From Chitinophaga eiseniae (GTDB lineage: Bacteria; Bacteroidota; Bacteroidia; Chitinophagales; Chitinophagaceae), in contig NZ_FUWZ01000003.1 in NCBI RefSeq assembly GCF_900167135.1, positions 372,001-436,000 of the forward strand: a stretch of DNA of 64,000 nt. Direction: 5' to 3'. The notes below the pieces were generated by a model, which saw only the letters and a list, made by a program, of their open reading frames with translations, had not been told where the DNA came from and did no database searches. Positions 51,285-59,262 of the stretch are shown piece after piece; positions within the stretch are counted from its first letter, which is position 1; every line of letters starts with the position of its first letter. The translations under genes were made by a program, and so were the position numbers.

Positions 51285-52323
51285 TATTTTTCCGCCGTCC
51301 CCGCACGAGGAACAGCCACCCCTGCGCTCTGCGCCGGGACTGCTGCAGGGACATACCGGTATGGCCATCGTTCATTATCTCATCGGCAGACATATAGACA
51401 ATCATCGTTTCAGCGAAAGCGGACTTGCCCTGCTGAATGAGGTCTCTGATGTTATCAGCTCCGTAGAAGATCTCTCTTACGCGCACGGACTTGCCGGCAT
51501 CGGCTGGGGCATTGAATGGCTGGTGCAGCAGGGACTGCTGGCAGATACCGACACCGATGAAGTGTTGTCTGACGTAGATGACCTGCTTTACAAATCCACC
51601 CTCTTCGGCAAACGGTCCTCCATCTCCCTGCATCATGGCACCACCGGGCTGCTGGCGTATTTTCATAAAAGATATACCAGCCGCAACCCCGGCAGCAGCC
51701 ACATTAAAAACCTGTATCATCATGAGTGTATTTCGTTGCTGATAGATGATATCGCCACTCAGCAAACCGGACAAAGGTATCCGTTCAGCGAGGGATTGTT
51801 CCTTGCAGAACTGGGAGGTATGATGGCCCACCTCTCAGCCGTCAGCAAAATCAATATCGTCACCACAGAAAATATTCTTTACGACGCTGTTGCCGCTACT
51901 GACCACTTTCTACAGCAATTATGCGATGCCCGGGAGCTTCCGGCTGTACCCGGGGATGGCGACTACTATCTGCGGGCGCTTTTCCTTGCGGCCTGTTATG
52001 AGATCGCCGGCCGTAATACAGGTCATGCCACCTGGCAGCTACATGCATCCGTTTATATGGAAACGTTGCTGCAACGCCTGGAAACACAACCGGCGATGCA
52101 TAGCTCCACCGATCCCTTCCGTCAGCTGGCCGTATATTCTCTGGTGTCACTGGTCCTTCCCTCCTGTGCCAATCTGGCCGTACGGCAGCAGGACATTTGC
52201 CTGCAAACACAACCACCGCATTGCCTGGCAGGAGGCAGCGGACTGATAGCCATTAGCCGCCTCGCCGCTGCTGCGCCGGAGCTGACGGGCAACTGGGCTG
52301 ATATCTTTATAGCGTGTGTTTAA
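51268..52323 (+). CDS. LanC-like protein lacking zinc ligands
   Basis: A 351-aa alpha-toroid protein of the LanC superfamily: GLLQGHTGMAIVHYLIGRH, DLSYAHGLAGIGWGIEWLV, SLHHGTTGLLAYFHK and CLAGGSGLIAISRLAA align with successive barrel repeats. The WCYG and CHG motifs that carry zinc in LanC are missing; the equivalent of CHGSAG reads AGGSGL. Ring-forming cyclase activity is therefore unlikely. It overlaps the two-domain glycosyltransferase gene by 17 bases, so it may be a scaffold or peptide-binding partner in that pathway. Confidence 0.78.
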   Translation: MISTTDIFPPSPHEEQPPLRSAPGLLQGHTGMAIVHYLIGRHIDNHRFSESGLALLNEVSDVISSVEDLSYAHGLAGIGWGIEWLVQQGLLADTDTDEVLSDVDDLLYKSTLFGKRSSISLHHGTTGLLAYFHKRYTSRNPGSSHIKNLYHHECISLLIDDIATQQTGQRYPFSEGLFLAELGGMMAHLSAVSKINIVTTENILYDAVAATDHFLQQLCDARELPAVPGDGDYYLRALFLAACYEIAGRNTGHATWQLHASVYMETLLQRLETQPAMHSSTDPFRQLAVYSLVSLVLPSCANLAVRQQDICLQTQPPHCLAGGSGLIAISRLAAAAPELTGNWADIFIACV

Positions 52324-52357
52324 ATTTGATTATCTTATATCAATAAAAATTTCCGCT

Positions 52358-53137
52358 ATGCGCACGTATGTTTTCTTCTGGTTTTTACTGTCGGGCCTCT
52401 TATCCTGCCGTCCTGCCACTCCGGCCAAGGAACCGGTTGTACCGGCAGACGAGGCGCTGAAAGACCTGATGGCATTTTTGTATTATCAGCGGGACCACCT
52501 CCGGTTTTATGGAAAATTCACCGCCTTCGACTCCAGCTTTGTACCGGTAGACAGAGCGTCATTTTTTAAGGCAGTCCGGTCGGGTGCTTATCTTCCCCTC
52601 CGGCTAAAAACGCGGGATGCAGGCATCAGCTACCAGCTTTATCCCGTTCCTGCATCCGCCGATGCTTCCGCTAAACGGGCGCTGCTTCAGGCAGGGGAAC
52701 AGTTGTATGACTACTACACACGCGAAGGGAAAAAGTTTCCTATGACGGATTTTACCGATCTTAACGGGAAACATTATGACAGTCTTACGCTCGCCGGTAA
52801 AACCGTGGTACTGAAATGCTGGTTTATTCACTGCGTGGCCTGCGTAAAAGAAATGCCCGCGCTCAACCGGCTGGTAGCTGCCAGCGAAAGCAGGAAAGAT
52901 ATGCTCTTCCTCAGCCTTGCGTTTGATACGCCACAGCAGCTGTCTGCTTTTCTGCAAAAACACCCCTTCGATTATGCCGTTATCCCGGTATCAGAGAAAT
53001 ACCTCAGCGACACGCTGCACATAACCTCCTATCCCACGCACATGATCATCCGGGATGGCGTTATCCAAAAAGCGACCGGAAATATAGAAGACCTGAAGGA
53101 TGCGCTGCATGAAACGGCGCCGCCACCACATCCCTAA
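52358..53137 (+). CDS. TlpA-type thioredoxin lipoprotein
   Basis: Periplasmic, membrane-anchored thiol-disulfide oxidoreductase of 259 aa. The signal ends in the lipobox GLLSC (residue 17). An N-terminal region of about 110 residues is followed by the AhpC/TSA-thioredoxin domain from GKHYDSLTLAGKTVVLKCWF, with active-site CVAC at about residue 163 (HCVACVKEMPALNRL) and the cis-Pro in SYPTHMIIRDG. ATG 52358 is preferred over a start 42 bases upstream, which would overlap the previous gene. With the VKOR fusion it makes a redox pair for cysteine-rich peptides. Confidence 0.85.
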   Translation: MRTYVFFWFLLSGLLSCRPATPAKEPVVPADEALKDLMAFLYYQRDHLRFYGKFTAFDSSFVPVDRASFFKAVRSGAYLPLRLKTRDAGISYQLYPVPASADASAKRALLQAGEQLYDYYTREGKKFPMTDFTDLNGKHYDSLTLAGKTVVLKCWFIHCVACVKEMPALNRLVAASESRKDMLFLSLAFDTPQQLSAFLQKHPFDYAVIPVSEKYLSDTLHITSYPTHMIIRDGVIQKATGNIEDLKDALHETAPPPHP

Positions 53138-53148
53138 AATTATTCCAC

Positions 53149-54069
53149 ATGAAAACAACCCCGTTTTTCTCTGTTATCATCCCTTACTATCAACAAAAAG
53201 ACACGATCGCTGCAACGCTCCAATCTGTAAAACAGCAAACCTGTCAGGACTGGGAATGCCTGCTGGTCAACGATGGCTCCAACGACGGTATGGAAGCCGT
53301 TTTCCCCTCGCTCACCGGCGGCGACGCCCGGTTCCGCTGGCTGAACAATACCCGGAACAAAGGCGCCAACGGCTGCAGGAACACCGGTATGGCTGTCAGC
53401 AACGGTCAATACCTCATTTTCCTGGATGCTGACGATATGTTGATGGACCACTGCCTACACTCCCGGAAAATGCATATAACAGGCCGGGAAGGCACCGCGC
53501 TGCTGATATCAGGCACGACTGCCTTTGAGCAGGACCCGCAGACATACAAAGGGACGTTCCTGTGTACACCGGACAGTTATGAACGGCTGATATGCGCTTT
53601 CATCCGGCATAAAATTTTGTGGACCACCACCGGCGCCACATGGGAAAAGTGTTTTTTATCCGGCATAGGCGGCTGGAATGAAGCATATCCCCGGCTGCAG
53701 GATGTTGAGCTGAACATCAGGGCATTATTGCAACGGCCAGCCATGCAGTATACAGGAGAAGCCGATTCTTTTTACCGGATGGGCACTTTCACTGCCGCCA
53801 AACAACAGGTGGCGCTCATCGGCTTCAATAAACTGCTGAGGGATTTTTACCCTCCGCTGATCACCGGTACCGCCGATACTGCCATCTCAGAAATGTACCA
53901 GGACGCATTCCAGGACCTTATTACACGCCTGCTCCGTTTGCATCAGCAAGCTGCCGTCAGGGAAATGCAGGCATGGAAGGACTATTTTATGGAGACCCTG
54001 AAGCTGATCAACACCGATGACGAAGACCTGGCAAAAGTCGCCGGTTACCTCTACGATACCGCGTCGTAA
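53149..54069 (+). CDS. Glycosyltransferase family 2
   Basis: GT-A fold transferase of 306 aa: FSVIIPYYQQKDTIAATLQS at the N-terminus, CLLVNDGSNDG, NKGANGCRNTGMAVSNGQY and the DxD motif FLDADDML (about residue 94). The C-terminal half has WNEAYPRLQDVELNIRALL, like the ED motif. The gene follows the thioredoxin lipoprotein by 11 bases at the end of the peptide operon, so it may add a second sugar to the same product. Involvement in surface glycan synthesis is also possible. Confidence 0.85.
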   Translation: MKTTPFFSVIIPYYQQKDTIAATLQSVKQQTCQDWECLLVNDGSNDGMEAVFPSLTGGDARFRWLNNTRNKGANGCRNTGMAVSNGQYLIFLDADDMLMDHCLHSRKMHITGREGTALLISGTTAFEQDPQTYKGTFLCTPDSYERLICAFIRHKILWTTTGATWEKCFLSGIGGWNEAYPRLQDVELNIRALLQRPAMQYTGEADSFYRMGTFTAAKQQVALIGFNKLLRDFYPPLITGTADTAISEMYQDAFQDLITRLLRLHQQAAVREMQAWKDYFMETLKLINTDDEDLAKVAGYLYDTAS

Positions 54070-54143
54070 TGTCCCCTACATTTGTCGCAACGCCCCCCGG
54101 CACAGTCTTTCCACATACCTTAGTTTTGCTGAAAACCATTTGT

Positions 54144-54548
54144 ATGTCACAGATCAACGTATACCTCAATTTTGACGGTAAATGTGCCGAAGCCATGAAG
54201 TTTTACCAATCCTGCCTCGGCGGCGACCTGTCTTTGCAAACTGTGAAAGATTCTCCTATGGCCGGTGACTGGCCCGCCCATAAACAAGACCATGTGCTGC
54301 ACAGCAGCCTTACCAAAGGCCCGCTGCTGTTACTGGGCTCCGACATGGGTGAAAACCCTGCCGGCAACAATATCAGTATCAGCCTCACCTGCGATACAGC
54401 GGAAGAACTGATCGATACCTTCGAAAAGCTGTCCGCCGGCGGAAAACAAACCCGGCCCGTACATGATTTTTTTGCCGGCAAAATAGGCGCGCTGAAAGAC
54501 AAATACGGGTTCGACTGGATGCTCTATTCCCATAACGGTCAGCAGTAA
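54144..54548 (+). CDS. VOC family protein, PhnB-like
   Basis: A 134-aa protein of the PhnB/3-demethylubiquinone-methyltransferase-like branch of the VOC superfamily: MSQINVYLNFDGKCAEAMKF, YQSCLGGDLSL, LGSDMGENPAGNNISISLTC and IGALKDKYGFDWMLY. The start at 54144 fits the family; the frame is open 25 codons upstream into the neighbouring gene end. Function in this group is usually unknown. It has no visible link to the peptide genes. Confidence 0.85.
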   Translation: MSQINVYLNFDGKCAEAMKFYQSCLGGDLSLQTVKDSPMAGDWPAHKQDHVLHSSLTKGPLLLLGSDMGENPAGNNISISLTCDTAEELIDTFEKLSAGGKQTRPVHDFFAGKIGALKDKYGFDWMLYSHNGQQ

Positions 54549-54649
54549 AGTTGACAGTAGTCCTGACCATTCTGTCAGCAAGGGCAGCCAGGTTTTGTCA
54601 AAAAGGCGGAAATTTATTCTGGATACATATTTGAGCGCCTATTCCCACT

Positions 54650-55645
54650 ATGGAAAATGCACTCACCTTCTTAGCACATCATCCGGTAAACGACGCCGGT
54701 TTACTGGATGCATATTCTCAAACGGTCACCGGTGTGGTAGGCACGGTCGCCGAATCCGTTGTACACATAGAAGTACAACGCCCTGTCAACGACAGACGTA
54801 ATCCCGAAAGAAAAACGCAGAACGGCGCCGGATCGGGCTTCATCATTTCTTCTGACGGCTTTATCATCACCAATAATCACGTGATAGAAAAGGCGGAAAG
54901 CATCCGCGTTTCTTTTGTTGACGGCAGGAAAGTCAACGCAGAAATCAAAGGCGCCGACCCCTCTACGGATATTGCGGTACTCAAGATCGATGAAACCGGG
55001 CTGAAAGCGATGTCTTTCGCGGATTCATCTGCCTTACAGGTAGGACAGATCGCTATCGCCATCGGGAACCCCATGGGCCTGCAATATACCGTTACTGCCG
55101 GCGTGGTCAGTGCGTTGGGCCGCACGCTCCGCGCCAGTAACGGCAGGCTGATAGACAACGTCATCCAAACCGACGCAGCCCTCAATCCCGGCAATAGCGG
55201 CGGACCATTGGTCAACTCCCTCGGCCAGATCATCGGCGTAAACACCGCCATGATCCCGGCCGCACAGGGGCTGTGCTTCGCCATCTCCTCCAACCTCGCC
55301 GCACAGATAGCCGGCCAGCTCATCCTCCAGGGGAAAGTCAGACGCGCCCAGCTCGGCATTGCTGCCCAACCGGTAAAACTTACCGCCCGCATGATAGCCG
55401 CCAATAAACTCATCACCCAAAGCGGCGTATATGTGGTAGAGACCATCCCGGACGGCAACTATGACAACAGCCATTTACATACCGGCGATATCATCGTCGC
55501 GTTCGACAATGTGCCCGTAGCCTCCGTGGATGATATGCATCAGCAGCTCACCGAAAAACAAATTGGCCGTAAAGTACCGGTGGATGTACTCCGCGGCGGA
55601 CACAAGATGACCGTTACCGTTATCCCCGGACCCGCAGGCATTTAG
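54650..55645 (+). CDS. HtrA/Deg-like serine protease without signal peptide
   Basis: S1C trypsin-like protease with one PDZ domain, 331 aa. The catalytic triad is visible: His in ITNNHVIEKAES (about residue 80), Asp in STDIAVLKID (about 106) and Ser in LNPGNSGGPLVNS (about 182). The PDZ domain covers about 235-325 with HTGDIIVAFDNVPVASVDDM. The N-terminus (MENALTFLAHHPVNDAG) has neither signal peptide nor membrane helix, so the protein should stay in the cytoplasm, unlike classical DegP. No neighbour suggests a substrate. Confidence 0.88.
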   Translation: MENALTFLAHHPVNDAGLLDAYSQTVTGVVGTVAESVVHIEVQRPVNDRRNPERKTQNGAGSGFIISSDGFIITNNHVIEKAESIRVSFVDGRKVNAEIKGADPSTDIAVLKIDETGLKAMSFADSSALQVGQIAIAIGNPMGLQYTVTAGVVSALGRTLRASNGRLIDNVIQTDAALNPGNSGGPLVNSLGQIIGVNTAMIPAAQGLCFAISSNLAAQIAGQLILQGKVRRAQLGIAAQPVKLTARMIAANKLITQSGVYVVETIPDGNYDNSHLHTGDIIVAFDNVPVASVDDMHQQLTEKQIGRKVPVDVLRGGHKMTVTVIPGPAGI

Positions 55646-55647
55646 GA

Positions 55648-55730
55648 ATTTTTTGATTTACGGATTTTTTGATTTTTATCACTTCAAAAAATCCAAATCC
55701 CAAAATCAAAAAATCCGTAAATCAAAAAAT
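55648..55730. terminator. Perfect 29-bp inverted repeat between convergent genes
   Basis: The arms 55648-55676 and 55702-55730 are exact reverse complements, built from the unit GATTTACGGATTTTTTGATT, with a 25-base spacer that itself contains AAAAAATCC copies. It fills the gap between the protease (plus) and the fucosidase (minus) and has T-rich and A-rich arms suited to two-way termination. No transposase or target duplication is present. Confidence 0.75.
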
Positions 55731-55740
55731 CTCTAAATGA

Positions 55741-57183
55741 TTATGTTTTCGCTTTCTCGACATTCCCTTTGTCTTTATTCTCCCCTTTCTCTGTCTTTAA
55801 TAAGATGACCACCGGGGATGCTGTTTGTCTGTTCTGCAGATGAATAAAGTATTCGTTGCGGCCAACCCATTCCGGCGTAAGGGCGGTGTTGCCTTGCAGC
55901 ATTGTTACGCCCGTCAGCGCTGTACGCGCCGGCAGTTTCACCCTTAAGCTACCGGATACGGGTATATTAAATACCACCATATACACGCTGTCAGTGCCGG
56001 CTTTACGGATGTAATATCCCCAGTCCTGTTTTTCGAAACCGGCATAGGCACCGTCGTATACCGCCACACCGTTGACTTTCATCCACTCCCCGATACCTGC
56101 GGCCAGCTGCTGTTCTTCTGTACGGTACGTTCCATCTGCTTTCGGCCCGAAATTGAGAACGAAGTTGCCATTGAGCGATACGCTTTTCACCAGCATTTCC
56201 AGTATCTCGTTCACGGTCTTCACATGGCCCATCCATTTGGCGTGATAGCCCCACTGGTTCTCCGGCACGGTCATCACGGCCTCCCAGTCGTTGCCATGCA
56301 CATCTGCGATGGTGGCAGGAAGCTTTCTCTCCCAGCCCTGCTCATAATCACCCATCAAACGGCCGTTGGAATCGAAGTGACGTGCGCCTTTTTCATCGGC
56401 ACGCAGGCGGCTGCCCATCACCAGCCCCGGATGCAGCGATTGCAGGTATTGCTCCAGCTCATCGCTGAAGGCGCCATCGTTTTTCCAGGAATCGTCCCAG
56501 GTACCATCAAACCAGAAACCTTTAACGGTGGGATAACGCTGCAACAGCTCCGCCAGCTGATTTTTGACGAACACCTGGAAACGTTTACCCGCTGCGGAAT
56601 CCGCGGCATTCTTTAACGAAGCGCGGTAATCGGGATGGTTCCAGTCAATAATAGAAAAATACAGGTGCACATCGATCCCTGCTTTATTATACGCATCGAT
56701 CATCGGCCCCAGTAAATCTTTCTTCCACGGGGAAGCAGCGATCGTATATTTTGAATACTTGCTGGGCCAGAGACAAAAACCATCGTGGTGTTTGGTGGTA
56801 ATGATCATATACTTCGCACCCATTGCTTTTGCCTGTGCGGCCCACTGCTGCGGGTTAAAATTCACCGGGTTGAACTGCTTGTACAGCTGATCATAAGCTT
56901 CATGCGGCATCTCTTTCCACGAGCGTATCCATTCGGCGGCGCCGTTGTAGGTCTTGCCGTTCCATTCCCCGGCAGGGATAGCATACAGTCCCCAGTGAAT
57001 GAACTGTCCGAAGCGGAGGGAGCGCCAGCGGGCCATGTCGGCATCGGTGCGGTTGCCGATACGATGCGCGCCGTGTTTTAATGCAATGGTGTCCTGCCTT
57101 GGCTGCTGGTCCTGCGCCGTGGCCTGTAACATCAATGTGCAACAGGCAGCGGCCAACAGACCGGTAATCATTTTATTCCTCAT
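55741..57183 (-). CDS. Alpha-L-fucosidase (GH29)
   Basis: Exported retaining alpha-L-fucosidase of 480 aa with a signal peptide ending LQATAQ (residue 24). GH29 signatures: LRFGQFIHWGLYAIPAGEW, AKYMIITTKHHDGFCLWPS, GIDVHLYFSIIDWNHPDY and the nucleophile Asp in GFWFDGTWDD (about residue 224). A C-terminal beta-sandwich follows from about residue 385. The acid/base Glu of GH29 is not conserved enough to place by eye. It is the last gene of the SusC-SusD-GH2-GH29 unit, 13 bases after the GH2 stop. Confidence 0.92.
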   Translation of the reverse strand: MRNKMITGLLAAACCTLMLQATAQDQQPRQDTIALKHGAHRIGNRTDADMARWRSLRFGQFIHWGLYAIPAGEWNGKTYNGAAEWIRSWKEMPHEAYDQLYKQFNPVNFNPQQWAAQAKAMGAKYMIITTKHHDGFCLWPSKYSKYTIAASPWKKDLLGPMIDAYNKAGIDVHLYFSIIDWNHPDYRASLKNAADSAAGKRFQVFVKNQLAELLQRYPTVKGFWFDGTWDDSWKNDGAFSDELEQYLQSLHPGLVMGSRLRADEKGARHFDSNGRLMGDYEQGWERKLPATIADVHGNDWEAVMTVPENQWGYHAKWMGHVKTVNEILEMLVKSVSLNGNFVLNFGPKADGTYRTEEQQLAAGIGEWMKVNGVAVYDGAYAGFEKQDWGYYIRKAGTDSVYMVVFNIPVSGSLRVKLPARTALTGVTMLQGNTALTPEWVGRNEYFIHLQNRQTASPVVILLKTEKGENKDKGNVEKAKT

Positions 57184-57196
57184 GATGCTATGATTT

Positions 57197-59257
57197 TTAT
57201 TCCGATACCTGTAACTGCCAGGTGATCGTGTCTGTCAATATCTTTCCGTGCTGTACGCCGGTGGCGGTGATGGTATTCTCACCTGGTTGCAGCGTAATGT
57301 TCTGAAAAAGAATATCTCTCTTATTAGCGCCCTGCTTGCCGGTCAACGGTTTTCCATTGTTGACGGAAAGCGTTACTTTCTCCATATTGCTGAATACTTC
57401 CACCTGCGCTTTTGCCTGCTTACGCATGTTGTTACGGCGTTCTGCGATATAGACCATGGGCTCAGGGTTCCAGTTGGCTTTGTACCAGAAAAACGCGTCT
57501 TTCTTCTGCTGACGGTCGTAGGTGATCAGCCCTTTCAGGTTGCGGGCGTTCACCCCGCCCCTGTTCCACATGGGTACGGCAAATTCAAACGTGTTCCACA
57601 GATAGGAAGCGGCAATATAAGGATGCTGTTCTATTACGGCCCATTGTTTTACATGGGTGGCCGTCTGGTAAGTCTCGGGAAAAAACTGGCCGCTGACCGG
57701 GTCAAAATCAGTGGACAACGTATCGGTATGCTGGTTGATATTCCCGTCTGCACCATATTCTGTCAGCATGAGTTTATAATCCGGGTACTTTTGTTCCAGT
57801 GCTTTCACCCACCCTTCAATGTCGGCGATCTTTCCTTCATACCAGCCGTAGTAGCGGTTCATGCCCTGGATATCGGCTGCCAGGTTAGCCGGCCGGTCCA
57901 TCTCCCCGTAACCGCTGACAGCGGTGGTATAACGATCGGGATCTTCTGTTTTGGCCAGATCGTTCAACTGACGGGTCAGTACGGCCACATGCTCATCGGG
58001 TGTTTTGGCGTACACCTCGTTATGCATTCCCCAGACGTAAATAGCCGGGTGGTTAAAATTCTGCCGGATCAGTTCTGTCAGTTGTTGTTTGGCGTTGTCG
58101 CCTTCTTTTCCGGAAGCTTTATTGACGAAAGGTATTTCGGCCCATATCACGAAACCCATGCTGTCGCACCGGGAATAGAGATATTCCGCCTGCTGGTAGT
58201 GCGCGAAGCGGATGGTGGTGGCGCCTATCTCTTTGATCAGGTCCAGGTCTGCCTTATGCTGCGCGTTGGTAAGGGCATTGCCACAGTCCTGCCATTCCTG
58301 GTGACGGGTAACACCGTGCATCGCATACGGTTGGCCATTCAGGAAAAACCCTTTGCCCGGCACTACCTCAAAGCGGCGGATGCCCAGTGGCTGCGTCACG
58401 GCGTCCAGCGTTTTTCCATCAGCCATGACCGTAGTCGTCAGCGCGTACAGGTACGGATCTTTCCGGCCGTTCCATAAATGCGGCCGCATCACCTGCAGGT
58501 CCTGCCGGATGATATTAACGCCTTGCGGGCTCACTTTCACGTTCCTGCGCTGGATGGCCACCTGCTTGCCCTGATGGTCTTTAATCACCGTTTGCACCAC
58601 GATGTCTTTGTGATGCAGTTGTTTGTTTTCAATCTTGGCGGTGACGCTGATGGCCGCCTTTTGGGCGCTCACATCACTTTGACGGATATAAATCCCGGGC
58701 GAAGCATAATCGGTAGTGGTGATATTGATGTCATTGGTAACGATCAGGCTGACCGGCCGGTAGATACCACCGAAGATGCCAAACAGGAAATGATTGATGG
58801 GCAGCACATCTTCGCGGGCGCTGTTATTGGCCTTTACCACAAAAGTGTTTTCCTCTCCATATTTCACGGAATGGGTGATCTCATAGCAGAAAGCGGAATA
58901 AGAGCCTTTGTGCTCTCCTATTAACCGGTTGTTGACATACAGCCCTGCAACGGACCCTACTCCTTCAAAACGCAGGAAAAGGCGTTTGCCTTTCCACTGC
59001 GGATCTACGGTAAATACTTTGCGGTAACAGGCTTCCCCGGCGTAAAAATCTTTGCCTTCCTGCATGTCTTTGTTGTTCCAGGTATGCGGCACCGTTATAT
59101 TCGCCCAGCCGGTGTCCGGCTGATTTTTGTCAGTGGTCAGCGCGCCTTTGCGGAAAGACCAGCCATCGTTGAAAGACAGTACGTTGCGGCCTTCCTGCGC
59201 GTATCCCCGCAGCAACAGGGATACGCACAGCATGCTGGCCAGTGAAAATTTCTTCAT
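57197..59257 (-). CDS. Glycoside hydrolase family 2 (beta-galactosidase-like)
   Basis: Exported GH2 enzyme of 686 aa with a signal peptide ending LLRGYAQ. The order is sugar-binding domain (NITVPHTWNNKDMQEGKDFY, GVGSVAGLYVNNRLIGEHKG), immunoglobulin-like domain and TIM barrel (VTRHQEWQDCGNALTNAQHK). The acid/base Glu is in WGMHNEVYAKTP (about residue 413) and the nucleophile in LMLTEYGADGN (about 498). A C-terminal DUF4982-like sandwich closes the protein. Beta-galactosidase is the most likely activity; other GH2 activities such as beta-glucuronidase remain possible. Confidence 0.88.
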   Translation of the reverse strand: MKKFSLASMLCVSLLLRGYAQEGRNVLSFNDGWSFRKGALTTDKNQPDTGWANITVPHTWNNKDMQEGKDFYAGEACYRKVFTVDPQWKGKRLFLRFEGVGSVAGLYVNNRLIGEHKGSYSAFCYEITHSVKYGEENTFVVKANNSAREDVLPINHFLFGIFGGIYRPVSLIVTNDINITTTDYASPGIYIRQSDVSAQKAAISVTAKIENKQLHHKDIVVQTVIKDHQGKQVAIQRRNVKVSPQGVNIIRQDLQVMRPHLWNGRKDPYLYALTTTVMADGKTLDAVTQPLGIRRFEVVPGKGFFLNGQPYAMHGVTRHQEWQDCGNALTNAQHKADLDLIKEIGATTIRFAHYQQAEYLYSRCDSMGFVIWAEIPFVNKASGKEGDNAKQQLTELIRQNFNHPAIYVWGMHNEVYAKTPDEHVAVLTRQLNDLAKTEDPDRYTTAVSGYGEMDRPANLAADIQGMNRYYGWYEGKIADIEGWVKALEQKYPDYKLMLTEYGADGNINQHTDTLSTDFDPVSGQFFPETYQTATHVKQWAVIEQHPYIAASYLWNTFEFAVPMWNRGGVNARNLKGLITYDRQQKKDAFFWYKANWNPEPMVYIAERRNNMRKQAKAQVEVFSNMEKVTLSVNNGKPLTGKQGANKRDILFQNITLQPGENTITATGVQHGKILTDTITWQLQVSE

Positions 59258-59262
59258 AAAAA

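Noticed and set aside
55648..55730. Ends of an insertion sequence
   Set aside because: Only 25 bases separate the arms, with no transposase and no target duplication; a palindromic terminator fits better.
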